This document shows, one piece after another, positions 21,100-30,102 of a stretch of 64,000 nt of DNA. The DNA comes from Corynebacterium massiliense DSM 45435. Its GTDB lineage: Bacteria > Actinomycetota > Actinomycetes > Mycobacteriales > Mycobacteriaceae. The notes below the pieces were generated by a model. It was given only the letters and a program-made list of their open reading frames with translations, searched no databases and had not been told where the DNA came from. The stretch covers positions 930,001 to 994,000 of the forward strand of contig NZ_CP063189.1 of NCBI RefSeq assembly GCF_028609805.1, read 5' to 3'. The position numbers and the translations under genes are program-made. How positions within the stretch are numbered: the stretch's first letter is position 1; every line of letters begins with the position of its first letter.

Positions 21100-21945
21100 G
21101 TGAATTCCCCACGGCATGCAAAAGAGTCAGAGACGGATCCGGACCTCCTCGTGGACTTCCGCGGCGTCCAGTTGCGGCGCGGCGGTACAAGCCTCGTCGG
21201 CCCGCTGGACTGGCAGGTGGAGCTGGACGAGCGCTGGGTCATCATCGGCCCCAACGGCGCCGGAAAGACCTCCCTGGTCAACATGGCCGCAGCCGAGGTC
21301 TTCCCGTCTGCCGGCACTGCCTTTTTGATGGGCGAGCAGCTCGGCCGTACCGATATGCGCGATCTCCGCGCGGCCATCGGCATTTCTTCCGCGGCCGTCC
21401 AGCACCGCATCCCAGACGACGAGCGTGTCGATGACCTGGTGGTCTCCGCCGGCTACGCCGTCCTGGGCCGCTGGCGCGAGGAGTACCAGGGCGTGGACTT
21501 CGAGCGCGCCGCTCAGCTGCTGGAGCAGCTTGGCGCCAGCCACCTGGCGGACAGGGAGTGGCGGACCCTCTCCGAGGGCGAGCGCAAGCGCGTCATCCTC
21601 GCCCGCGCGCTGATGATCAACCCCGAGCTGCTTATCCTCGACGAGCCCGCCGCCGGCATGGACCTGGGCGGCCGCGAAGACCTGGTGAGCTACTTGAGCG
21701 GCTTAGTCATGGACCCTGATGCACCCGCGACCATCATGATCACCCACCACGTGGAGGAGATCCCGTACGGCTTTACCCATGCGCTCCTGCTCGATGAGGG
21801 CAACGTGGTCGCGCAGGGGCTTATCGATGACGTACTGACCTCCGAGAACCTCACCCGCACCTTCCACCAGCCGATCCAGCTGGATCGGATCGACCGCCGC
21901 TACTTCGCGCGGCGAAAGCCTGCCGCGCCCGAGGCAACTCACTAG
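21100..21945 (+). CDS. ABC transporter ATP-binding protein
   Basis: This 281-aa ATPase has Walker A GPNGAGKT, the signature LSEGERKR, Walker B LLILDEPAAG and an H-loop in MITHHVEEI. The unusual 'SEGE' signature and the order resemble stand-alone YlmA-type ATPases. No permease is adjacent. The open frame runs back through glgE antisense, but the GTG at 21100 follows AATAAGGGAC and gives a sensible N-terminus. It is divergent from glgE; the transported substrate is unknown. Confidence 0.88.
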   Translation: MNSPRHAKESETDPDLLVDFRGVQLRRGGTSLVGPLDWQVELDERWVIIGPNGAGKTSLVNMAAAEVFPSAGTAFLMGEQLGRTDMRDLRAAIGISSAAVQHRIPDDERVDDLVVSAGYAVLGRWREEYQGVDFERAAQLLEQLGASHLADREWRTLSEGERKRVILARALMINPELLILDEPAAGMDLGGREDLVSYLSGLVMDPDAPATIMITHHVEEIPYGFTHALLLDEGNVVAQGLIDDVLTSENLTRTFHQPIQLDRIDRRYFARRKPAAPEATH

Positions 21946-21956
21946 GCTCGGCACAC

Positions 21957-22808
21957 ATGGAGGGCGGCCAGCGGAACACTCAATCCGTCGATCTCGACCT
22001 CATCGACGCGATCGATGAGACCGACACCCGGGGACTGCACGGCGCGCGCCTTGCCGCGACCGTCATCTTGGTCCGCGACGGGCGCGACGGCCTCGAAGTG
22101 TGGATCCAGGAGCGCCAGGCCACCATGCGCAACTACCCCGGCTACGCCGTATTCCCCGGCGGCGGGGTAGACCCGCGCGACTTCCCCGGCCGGCACTGGG
22201 ACTCCGGTGATCTGTGGTCCGGCCCCTCGGTCGTCTCGTGCGCCCGCACCATGGGCGTAACCAAGTACAAGGCGCACGCGCTCATCTTCGCCGCCGCCCG
22301 CGAGCTTTTCGAGGAAGCCGGCATCCTCCTTGCCGGCGGCGACTGCGGCCCCGGCGGCTGCCAGCCGGAGATGTTCAGCCAGGAGCGCCCGGAGCTGGAA
22401 TCGCACCGGCTGTCGTTTACAGACTTCCTCGAGCAGAATCGCCTGCACGTCGACGCGGGCAAGCTCTTGCCCTGGTCGCGCTGGGTCGGGGTGGTCAAAG
22501 AGCAGACCTTCGACACCTTCTTCTTCCTCGCCTGCGTACCCGAGGGGCAAGAGCCCGACGGCAATACGCCGGAAGCCACCGACGCCGGGTGGTTTCCGCC
22601 CCAGCTCATCCTCGACGGCTGGCGCGCCGGGCTGGTGCGCCTGGTCATCCCGACGTGGGCGCAGCTGCTGCGGCTCAGCCGCTGCCGGAGTGTGGCGGAA
22701 GCGGTGGATGACGCCTCCTTCTCCGATCTCCGCCCCGTGGTGGGCGACCCGCGCACCGACCAGCGGTACCGTGAGTTTTTCACCACCCACCCCATCGAGA
22801 GGATCTAA
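21957..22808 (+). CDS. NUDIX hydrolase family protein
   Basis: The 283-aa protein contains the core of a Nudix box (REx2EExG, as RELFEEAGI) preceded by a YAVFPGGGVDPRD segment. This is the long variant seen in actinobacteria and in CoA/NUDT-like proteins, with a helical insert. It probably hydrolyses a nucleoside diphosphate derivative; the substrate is unknown. A TAGGCT box (21943-21948) sits 8 nt before the ATG and overlaps the stop of the ABC gene, so it may be leaderless. The next gene's ATG abuts its stop. Confidence 0.85.
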   Translation: MEGGQRNTQSVDLDLIDAIDETDTRGLHGARLAATVILVRDGRDGLEVWIQERQATMRNYPGYAVFPGGGVDPRDFPGRHWDSGDLWSGPSVVSCARTMGVTKYKAHALIFAAARELFEEAGILLAGGDCGPGGCQPEMFSQERPELESHRLSFTDFLEQNRLHVDAGKLLPWSRWVGVVKEQTFDTFFFLACVPEGQEPDGNTPEATDAGWFPPQLILDGWRAGLVRLVIPTWAQLLRLSRCRSVAEAVDDASFSDLRPVVGDPRTDQRYREFFTTHPIERI

Positions 22809-24065
22809 ATGGCCTTCGCGCCAGAAGACGTCGACTTCCTGCTCCAGCACCGCGCGGAGATCGCGGACATCGCCGCCAGCGGCCGGCTCACACTCACCAA
22901 GAAGAGTCAGGTGGACGACGCGGCGTTGCTCCACCGCGAATTCGGCGAGTACGGCCGCGCGGTGCGCGAGCTGTTAGGCGCCCGGGCGACGGGGAAGATC
23001 CCTCACTGGTGGCTTTCCGATGGCGACGCCGCTCAGCAAGCCACCCCCGCCGCCGTGGCCGCGTTCCGCGCCCGCGAGCTCGCCGCCGCCGGGGTGCGCC
23101 GGGTTGCGGACGTAACGTGCTCCATCGGCACCGAAGGAGCCGCGGTGGTGAAGACGGGGCTGGAGTACTGCGGTTTCGACCTCGACGCCTCCCGCGTGCG
23201 CATGGCCGCCCACAACGTGCCCGGCGGCCACTTCGCCCGCGCCGACGCGGTGCGGCCCGCCCTCCGCTTATCCGCCGGCGGCTCTGGGCACGGCAGCCCG
23301 GCGGGTGCCGACGCGGTGATCGCCGATCCCGCTCGCCGCGCCGGCGGCCGCAGGCTGCACTCGCCGGAAGCGCTCCAGCCGCCGTTGCCAGACTTGTTGG
23401 CCGCCTACCCAGGCGAGGAGATGGCCATCAAATGCGCGCCCGGCTTGGACTACTCCTTCTGGGACGGCGGTGTGACGGTGACCAGCGTCCGGCGCGGCGG
23501 CGCGGCAACGCGCAGCGGGGTTAAAGAAGTGTGCCTGTATACCCCGGGGCTTTCCGCCGAGCGCCGCGCGGTCATCCTCGACCCGGAGACCGGGCAGGCG
23601 GACATCGTCACGCGCAGCGGCACCCCGGCCCCAGAACCGGAAGTGGCAGGCCCTGGTCGCTACATCATCGACCCAGACGGCGCGATCGTGCGCGCTGGGC
23701 TTGTGCGCGACTACGCCGCGCGCGAGGGGCTGTGGCAGCTGGACGAGCGCATCGCCTACCTCACCGGGGACCGGATCCCGGCGGGGACGTCCGCATTTCC
23801 ATTCATCGAGCAGGTGCCGGTGAAGAAGGTCAAGCAGGCGCTTATCGCCGCCGATGCCGGCTCGGTGGAAATCTTGGTCCGCGGGCTGGACATCGACCCC
23901 GATGCGTTCCGGAAGAAGCTCAAGCTGAAGGGATCGCAGCCACGCGCGGTGGTCCTGACCCGCATCGGCACGGCGGGCGTTGGGCTTATCTGTGGCGCGC
24001 GAATGTGTGACTATGATGAGCCAGAGGTTTGCCTAACAAACACCAAGCACGAACAGCTTTATTAG
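22809..24065 (+). CDS. Class I SAM-dependent methyltransferase with THUMP-like C-terminal domain
   Basis: The 418-aa protein has an N-terminal helical region (1-95), a Rossmann SAM-binding domain (about 98-230, with DVTCSIGTEG as motif I and a DAVIADPARR motif IV) and a C-terminal THUMP-like domain. The DPARR motif resembles nucleic-acid N-methyltransferases such as those acting on rRNA or tRNA. The substrate is not known. Its ATG directly follows the NUDIX stop, so they are co-expressed. Confidence 0.85.
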   Translation: MAFAPEDVDFLLQHRAEIADIAASGRLTLTKKSQVDDAALLHREFGEYGRAVRELLGARATGKIPHWWLSDGDAAQQATPAAVAAFRARELAAAGVRRVADVTCSIGTEGAAVVKTGLEYCGFDLDASRVRMAAHNVPGGHFARADAVRPALRLSAGGSGHGSPAGADAVIADPARRAGGRRLHSPEALQPPLPDLLAAYPGEEMAIKCAPGLDYSFWDGGVTVTSVRRGGAATRSGVKEVCLYTPGLSAERRAVILDPETGQADIVTRSGTPAPEPEVAGPGRYIIDPDGAIVRAGLVRDYAAREGLWQLDERIAYLTGDRIPAGTSAFPFIEQVPVKKVKQALIAADAGSVEILVRGLDIDPDAFRKKLKLKGSQPRAVVLTRIGTAGVGLICGARMCDYDEPEVCLTNTKHEQLY

Positions 24066-24086
24066 AAGCGGAAAGGTAAAGGACGA

Positions 24087-24869
24087 ATGCCAACCATCGC
24101 GGCTTTGGTTAAACACGTGCCGGATACCTGGTCGGAGATGTCGTTGGAGGACGACTTCACGCTGGACCGTGAGTCGGTCGACAACGTCATCGACGAGATT
24201 AATGAGTACTCCGTGGAGCAGGCGTTGCGCCTGCGCGACGACAACCCGGACAAGGATTTCCGGGTCGTCGCGCTGACGGTTGGCCCGGCGGCCGCGGACG
24301 CGGCGCTGCGCAAGGCGCTGGCCATGGGCGCGGACGACGCGGTGCACGTCACCGACGAGTCGCTGTCCGGCGCCGACGCGCTCTCCACCGCGTGGGTGTT
24401 GAACCACGCGTTGAACGCCCTCGACGACGTGCAGATCGTCACCATGGGCGAGCGCTCCGCCGACGGCCAGACGGGTCTTGTGGCCGGCTTCCTGTCGGAG
24501 TACCGCCAGGTGCCGGCGCTGACCTGCGTGAGCTCCGTCGCGCTCGACGGCGATCAGCTTTCCGCCGTGCGTGACGATGCCCGCGGCCGCTGGGAGCTGG
24601 CCGCGCCGCTGCCGGCCATCGTCTCCGTGGGCGAGGAGGCGGATAAGCCGCGCTTCCCCAACTTCAAGAAGCTGATGGCGGCGAAGAAGCACGACGTGAC
24701 CGTCTTGGATGTCGCGCAGCTGGGCATCGACCCCATCGCGCCGACCACCCAGGTCACCGACGCCACCAAGCGCCCGCCGCGCGAGGCGGGCGAGACCATC
24801 GAGGCCACCACCCCGGAGGAGACCGCGAAGAAGATCGCCGATTTCCTCGCCGACCGCAACCTGCTGTAG
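24087..24869 (+). CDS. etfB: Electron transfer flavoprotein subunit beta
   Basis: EtfB is the AMP-binding partner of the FAD-containing EtfA; together they accept electrons from acyl-CoA or other dehydrogenases. The 260-aa sequence has the typical KHVPDT start and a LTVGPAAADAALRKALAMGADDAV segment of which the TVGP and MGADDA parts are characteristic. An AAAGGTAAAGGA ribosome site precedes the ATG. EtfA starts 16 nt downstream. Confidence 0.95.
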   Translation: MPTIAALVKHVPDTWSEMSLEDDFTLDRESVDNVIDEINEYSVEQALRLRDDNPDKDFRVVALTVGPAAADAALRKALAMGADDAVHVTDESLSGADALSTAWVLNHALNALDDVQIVTMGERSADGQTGLVAGFLSEYRQVPALTCVSSVALDGDQLSAVRDDARGRWELAAPLPAIVSVGEEADKPRFPNFKKLMAAKKHDVTVLDVAQLGIDPIAPTTQVTDATKRPPREAGETIEATTPEETAKKIADFLADRNLL

Positions 24870-24885
24870 AGGAGATTCATTCACC

Positions 24886-25827
24886 ATGTCTCACGTGTAT
24901 GTTTTGGTCGAGCACGAGGCCGACCAGCTGAATTCCGTGACGGCGGAGCTGATCACCGCCGCCCGCCCGCTCGGGGCGGTCTCCGCAGTTGTCGTGGGCG
25001 GCCACGCCGACGCCCTCGCCGAGGAGCTCGGCCAGCTGGGTGCGGCCCAGGTCGTCGACGCGCAGGCAACGGACTACGAGTCCCGCCTCATCCTCCCCGA
25101 GGTCGACGCGCTGTCCGCGCTGGGGCAGGCGAATCCGGCGCCCATCGTCGTCGCGGCCACCCCGACCGGCAACGAGATTGCAGGCCGCGTCGCCGCGCGC
25201 TTGGCATCTGGCGCGCTCTCCGACGTCTCGGAGATTAAGGCGGACGGCAGCGCCGTCCACTCCATTTTCGGTGGTGCGTACGAGACCACCGCGACCGCGG
25301 TGGGGCAGTGCCCCGTCTACTCCGTGCGCCCGGGCGCGGTGGATGCCGTGCCGCAGCCGGCTGACGGCGCGGTCGCGCCGATGGAGCTGCCGGCAGCGGG
25401 CGCGCTCGATGTCAAGGTCACCGGTTTCACCCCGGCGGAAAAGTCTGCGCGCCCGGAGTTGACCACGGCGCGCGTCGTCGTGGCCGGCGGCCGCGGCGTG
25501 GAGGGCAAGTTCGGCGAGGTTGTCGAGCCGCTGGCTGACGCGTTCGGCGGCGCTGTGGGTGCTACCCGCGACGTGGTGGACGAAGGCCACTACGATGCCG
25601 CCCACCAGATCGGCCAGACCGGCGTGACGGTCTCGCCGGATCTCTACATCGGCCTGGGGATTTCCGGCGCGATGCAGCACATCTCCGGCATGCAGACCTC
25701 CGGGACCATCGTCGTGGTCAACCAGGACGGCGACGAGCCGTTCTTCCAGATTGCGGATCTCGGCGTGGTGGGCGATCTGCACGAGATCGCCCCGGCGCTG
25801 ACCGAGGAAATCAACAGCCGCAAGTAG
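24886..25827 (+). CDS. etfA: Electron transfer flavoprotein subunit alpha
   Basis: EtfA binds FAD in its C-terminal domain; the GRGVEGK, GATRDVVDEG and GLGISGAMQH segments form the FAD site. The protein has 313 aa from the ATG at 24886, which follows GAGGAGA. The frame opens much earlier inside etfB, but the ATG start matches the family's N-terminus (MSHVYVLVEH). It is in an operon with etfB and probably the cysteine desulfurase 35 nt downstream. Confidence 0.95.
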   Translation: MSHVYVLVEHEADQLNSVTAELITAARPLGAVSAVVVGGHADALAEELGQLGAAQVVDAQATDYESRLILPEVDALSALGQANPAPIVVAATPTGNEIAGRVAARLASGALSDVSEIKADGSAVHSIFGGAYETTATAVGQCPVYSVRPGAVDAVPQPADGAVAPMELPAAGALDVKVTGFTPAEKSARPELTTARVVVAGGRGVEGKFGEVVEPLADAFGGAVGATRDVVDEGHYDAAHQIGQTGVTVSPDLYIGLGISGAMQHISGMQTSGTIVVVNQDGDEPFFQIADLGVVGDLHEIAPALTEEINSRK

Positions 25828-25862
25828 GGCCCGGAGGGAAGGGCTCGCAGGAAGGTCGGGTT

Positions 25863-26972
25863 ATGCCGCACTATTTTGACAACGCTGCGACCCAGCCGAT
25901 GCGCCAGTGCGCCATCGATGCGTGGGTGGCGGCGGCGGGTGCCGTCAACCCCGGCGCCCAGTACGGTTCGGGGCGCAAGGCGCGCAGCGTGCTTGACGAT
26001 GCCCGCGAGAAAGTCGCGGACCTCTTGGGCGCCGAGCCCGTTGAGGTGATCTTCACTGCCTCGGGCACGGAGGCGGACAACATTGCGATCCAGGGACTCT
26101 ACGCGGCCGGTTCGACCGGCCGGGTGGTCTCCACCCCGATCGAGCATCCCGCCGTGCGCGAGACGGTGGGAAAGTTGGGCGCTACCGTCGATCTGCTGCC
26201 GGTAGGGCGCGACGGGCATATCGGTGATCTGTCCGCGCTGGATACCCCGGCGGACGTGGCCACCTGCATGTGGGCCAATAACGAGACGGGCGCGGTGCAG
26301 CCGGTGGCCGACGTGGTCGAGCGCGCCGCGGCGGTGGACACGCCCGTGCACGTCGATGCCGTGCAGGCGGCGGGCAAGGTGCCGATCGACTTCCACGGCT
26401 TGGGTGCGGCCACGCTCGCGGCGTCGGCGCACAAGTTTGGTGGCCCCCGCGGCATCGGCCTGCTCGTGGCCAAGCGCACGCCCGCGCCACGCCCGGTGCT
26501 CTTCGGCGGCGGCCAGGAGCGCGGCATCCGCCCGGGCACGGTGGACGTCGCCGGCGCCGCGGGACTCGCGGCGGCGCTGGAGGAGTCCGTGCAGGAAATG
26601 GACGCCGAAAACGCCCGCGTCGCCCGCTTGCGCGATCAGCTCCAGGAGGGGCTAACCCGCAGCATCGACGACGTCGTGGTCAACTCCGTGGAGCCGCGCC
26701 TGGCGGGGCACCTCCACCTTTCGTTCCCGGGCACTGACGGCGACAGCCTGCTGCTCCTTTTAGATCAGCTGGGCATTGAGGCCTCGGCCGGCTCGGCCTG
26801 CCACGCAGGCGTGCACCGCATGTCCGAGGTGCTCGAGGCGATGGGGGTCAGCGAACACGAGGGGCTGGGCTCGCTCCGCTTTACCCTCGGCCGCACGACG
26901 ACCCAGGAAGACGTGGACGTGGTGCTTCGCGAGCTACCCGCGGTGGTGGAGAAAGCGCGGCAGGTTTTCTAA
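25863..26972 (+). CDS. Cysteine desulfurase (NifS/IscS family)
   Basis: This PLP enzyme releases sulfur from cysteine as a persulfide. The 369-aa protein has the PLP lysine in SAHKFGGPRG, a GTEADN segment near the N-terminus and the active cysteine in SAGSACHAG. It lies between etfA and mnmA (with a GH25 gene inserted), the usual actinobacterial place for the desulfurase that feeds MnmA. It is slightly short for IscS and closer to NifS-like paralogues. Confidence 0.93.
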   Translation: MPHYFDNAATQPMRQCAIDAWVAAAGAVNPGAQYGSGRKARSVLDDAREKVADLLGAEPVEVIFTASGTEADNIAIQGLYAAGSTGRVVSTPIEHPAVRETVGKLGATVDLLPVGRDGHIGDLSALDTPADVATCMWANNETGAVQPVADVVERAAAVDTPVHVDAVQAAGKVPIDFHGLGAATLAASAHKFGGPRGIGLLVAKRTPAPRPVLFGGGQERGIRPGTVDVAGAAGLAAALEESVQEMDAENARVARLRDQLQEGLTRSIDDVVVNSVEPRLAGHLHLSFPGTDGDSLLLLLDQLGIEASAGSACHAGVHRMSEVLEAMGVSEHEGLGSLRFTLGRTTTQEDVDVVLRELPAVVEKARQVF

Positions 26973-27023
26973 AAGTTTCTCGTGTTACCCGTGTTGCGGG
27001 TGTGATTTGTGTGGTTTTGTAGC

Positions 27024-27029
27024 TAGGCT
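27024..27029 (+). promoter_or_regulatory. Leaderless -10 box (TAGGCT) of the GH25 gene
   Basis: TAGGCT ends 7 nt before the ATG at 27037 and marks that ATG as the start. Confidence 0.6.
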
Positions 27030-27036
27030 CGCGGCC

Positions 27037-28041
27037 ATGCATTCCTCTCGCAACTTCGCCACCGTCCTCGCCGCCGCTTTGACCACCGCCGTGTCCGCGG
27101 TGGGGGTTCCCGCCGTCGCCTCCGCCAGCGGACACGCCCATCTGCCGTCCGGCGTCGACGTGTCCGGGTATCAGCGCCCGGGCGGGGCGGCCATCGACTG
27201 GCACGAAGTAAAGACGGATGGCCAGTCCTTCGCCGTGGTCAAGGCCTCCGAAGGCACTGATTGGGTGAACGACTTCGCCGCGGAGGACGTGGACAAGGCG
27301 GCGGCCGCGGGCCTCAAGGTCGGCGCGTACCACTATGCGCGCCCCGGCATGGATGCCCGCGCGCAGGCGCGCCACTTCGCCGATCAGCTCAAGAACTTCC
27401 CGGGCAGCTCCCTGCCGCCGGTGCTGGACATCGAGGTGGACGAGGGCAAGTCCCCGAAGGAGCTGACGGCGTGGACGCACGACTTCCTGGATGAGCTGGA
27501 GTCGCGCTCCGGGCAGAAGCCGATGGTCTACACCTACCCGTACTTCTGGTTGCACAACATGGGCAACGCCACCGACTTTGCGCAGTACCCGCTGTGGCTC
27601 GCGGCCTACCAAAACACCGCGCCGAAGCCAGTCGGCGGCTGGAGCGAGCTGGCCATGTGGCAGCGCACCGGCACCGGCCGGGTCGGCGGCATTACCGGCA
27701 ACGTGGATCTCAACGTCTTCAACGGCACGCCGGATCAGCTCACCGGTTTCCAGCCCGGCGGCCACCTGGACGGCGTAACCATCGAGGATGGGCCGTCCCT
27801 GGGCGGGGGAGCCAAGGCGCTTATCGATGCCGTTTTGACCCTCAACCCCGGAGTGATCAAGGAGGCCGAGAAGGCCGGCATCGATCCGGACGGCGCGAAG
27901 GACCTGTTGGAACTGGTGGGCACCCTCTACGCCGAGGGCAAGCTCCCGGTCGACGAGTTACGCGATATGGCAGAAAACGGCGCGACGGTCTCCGACCTGG
28001 TGATCCTGCTGGACAACGCCGCCAACGAGGCGAATGCGTAA
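27037..28041 (+). CDS. Secreted GH25 muramidase (lysozyme) with C-terminal helical extension
   Basis: The 334-aa protein has a signal peptide (about residues 1-31, cleavage near ASA-SG). The GH25 barrel follows, with the N-terminal aspartate in GVDVSGYQ and the catalytic DIE in VLDIEVDEG. It cuts the MurNAc-GlcNAc bond of peptidoglycan outside the cell. After the barrel (about residue 240) there is a ~90-residue helical region of unknown role. The gene interrupts the usual desulfurase-mnmA order. The long upstream frame is antisense/other-frame noise. Confidence 0.9.
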   Translation: MHSSRNFATVLAAALTTAVSAVGVPAVASASGHAHLPSGVDVSGYQRPGGAAIDWHEVKTDGQSFAVVKASEGTDWVNDFAAEDVDKAAAAGLKVGAYHYARPGMDARAQARHFADQLKNFPGSSLPPVLDIEVDEGKSPKELTAWTHDFLDELESRSGQKPMVYTYPYFWLHNMGNATDFAQYPLWLAAYQNTAPKPVGGWSELAMWQRTGTGRVGGITGNVDLNVFNGTPDQLTGFQPGGHLDGVTIEDGPSLGGGAKALIDAVLTLNPGVIKEAEKAGIDPDGAKDLLELVGTLYAEGKLPVDELRDMAENGATVSDLVILLDNAANEANA

Positions 28042-28899
28042 GCAGCGGGGCTGCCCGCGAACTTCCGCGCCCACGCCTCGTCTTTGTAGTGCGCCGGCAC
28101 GCCGCCGCCGAGGAGGCGTTTGGTGATCTGGACGTAGTCGTCCTCGCCCTCGGCGGGCAGCGGCCAGTCGCTGGCGAGGAAGATGATGTTGCCGTAGCGC
28201 CTGCCCTTGAGCATGGCCGGGTCGGCGATGCAGGCGACGTGCCCGAACTCGGCGAGAAGCCCTGCCACCTCGCGCTTGGCCAGGGTGAGATCGGAGTGGT
28301 CGCCGCAGTTGGCCACGAAGAGGCCGCCGGGGCTTAAGGATACGTGGGCGGCGCGGTAGAACTCGGCGCTGGCTAGCGGCGCGGGCGTTTCCGCTCCGGA
28401 GAACACGTCGCGGATGATGACGTCGCGGCTTTCCGGTTGGAAACTGCGCGTGACCGCGAACGCGTCGCCCGGGCGGATCTTCACCGTCGGCGCGCGGGGG
28501 GATGTCAAACAGCTCGCGGACGAGGGTGCCGAGCTTTTCGTCGAGCTCGACCACGGTGTTGCGCGCCTTGGGCCACAGCTCAGCGAAGTAGCGCGCGAGC
28601 GAGCAGCCCGCCCCGCCCAAGTGGGTGATGCGCAGCTCGTCTTCGGGTACGCGGTTGAGCACCTCGATGCCGGCGGCGATCCAGCGCATGTACTCGAAGT
28701 CCAGCTCGCCCGGCTCGCCGGGCACGATGTGGGAGCTGGGCACGCCGTTGACCAGGAGGATGTAGGCGCCGTCGCGGAAGTCGTCCGCGACCACCTCCGC
28801 CGTGCCCGTGGAGATGGGGTAGGTGCCCAGGATCGAGTCCTGGCCTGACCCCGCGCCTTCTCCCGGCCCCGACTTTCGACTTTTCCGCTGTCTTCCCAT
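27927..28899 (-). pseudogene. Spermidine/polyamine synthase-like protein, frameshifted
   Basis: Two overlapping minus-strand frames together encode one spermidine-synthase-like Rossmann methyltransferase-fold protein. The first part (from 28899) has THLGGAGCSLARYFAELWP and VVELDEKLG; the second continues with KIRPGDAFAV and DVIIRDVF. The switch falls at a run of six G (plus strand 28496-28501); deleting one base would restore the frame. This is either a real one-base insertion or a sequencing error. The downstream frame also runs 115 bp into the GH25 gene, so the natural stop may be lost too. The start ATG has a TAGTGT box 6 nt upstream. Confidence 0.75.
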
Positions 28900-28968
28900 G
28901 GGAGTACACTAACGCCCGCTTGACCATGCTTTGAACACGAGCCGATGCAGCAGGGAGGTTGGACGCGC

Positions 28969-30102
28969 ATGCGGGTACTAGTTGCAATGAGTGGCGGGGT
29001 CGACTCCTCGGTGGCCGCCGCCCGTGCCGTTGAGGCAGGCCACGACGTTACTGGCGTGCACCTCGCGCTGCATAAAGACGCGCAGCAGACCCGTGAGAAG
29101 GAGCGCGGCTGCTGTTCGTTGGAGGATTCCGCCGACGCCCGGCGCATCTGCGACAAGCTGGGGATCCCGTTTTACGTGTGGGATTTCTCTGAGCAGTTCA
29201 AAGAAGACGTGATCGAGGACTTCGTCGACTCGTATGCCCGCGGCGAGACCCCGAACCCGTGCCTGCGCTGCAACGAGAAGATCAAGTTCCGCGCGCTGCT
29301 GCAAAAGGGCATGGCCCTAGGCTTCGACGCGGTGGCCACCGGCCACTACGCCACCCTGGACGCCGATGGATTCATGCGCCGCTCCAAAGACGAGAACAAG
29401 GATCAGTCCTACGTGCTCGGCGTGATCTCCGCGGATGAGTTGGCGCACTGCTATTTCCCCATCGGGGATACGCCGAAGCCGCAGATCCGCGAAGAAGCGG
29501 CTGCCCACGGTTTTTCCACGGCCAAGAAGCCGGACTCGTATGACATCTGCTTCATCCCAGACGGCAACACTCAAGCCTTCTTGGGCTCGCGCATCGGGCT
29601 GCGCCCCGGGATGATCAAGGATCAGGAAGGCTCCGACCTCAAGCAGCACGACGGCGCGTGGAACTACACCATCGGCCAGCGCAAGGGCCTCGACATTAAG
29701 GAACCGGCGGCGGACGGCCGCCCGCGCTACGTCACCGACATCGACGCGGAGACCGGCACCGTGACTGTGGGGTCCAAGGAGGATCTCAAGATTACCGAGA
29801 TCACCGCTGACCGGCTGAAGTACCTGCACCCGGCGATGGACGGCGACCTCGACTGCGAGGTGCAGGTCCGCGCCCACGGGTCTGTCGTGCCCTGCCGCGC
29901 GCATATCGATCGCGCAGCCGACCGGATGACGCTCGAGCTGAGCGAGCCGCTCTCCGGCGTGGCGCGCGGCCAGGCCGCCGTGCTGTATCTGCCCACGCAC
30001 GACGAGCTTGGCGATGTCGTCTTAGGCTCCGGCACCATCTGCGGCACCGCTCGAGATACCTCCCGTGATACTCCTGGCGCCGCTACTGGACGTGACTCCT
30101 AG
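28969..30102 (+). CDS. mnmA: tRNA-specific 2-thiouridylase
   Basis: MnmA thiolates U34 of tRNA(Lys, Glu, Gln) using persulfide sulfur. The 377-aa protein has the PP-loop (AMSGGVDSS), the catalytic cysteines in [10 protein letters not shown] and [10 protein letters not shown], and the C-terminal beta-barrel. The ATG at 28969 follows GGGAGG with 10-nt spacing; the earlier ATG at 28945 lacks a site. The sulfur donor is probably the desulfurase encoded 2 kb upstream. The last 4 bp overlap the convergent ATPase gene. Confidence 0.95.
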   Translation: MRVLVAMSGGVDSSVAAARAVEAGHDVTGVHLALHKDAQQTREKERGCCSLEDSADARRICDKLGIPFYVWDFSEQFKEDVIEDFVDSYARGETPNPCLRCNEKIKFRALLQKGMALGFDAVATGHYATLDADGFMRRSKDENKDQSYVLGVISADELAHCYFPIGDTPKPQIREEAAAHGFSTAKKPDSYDICFIPDGNTQAFLGSRIGLRPGMIKDQEGSDLKQHDGAWNYTIGQRKGLDIKEPAADGRPRYVTDIDAETGTVTVGSKEDLKITEITADRLKYLHPAMDGDLDCEVQVRAHGSVVPCRAHIDRAADRMTLELSEPLSGVARGQAAVLYLPTHDELGDVVLGSGTICGTARDTSRDTPGAATGRDS

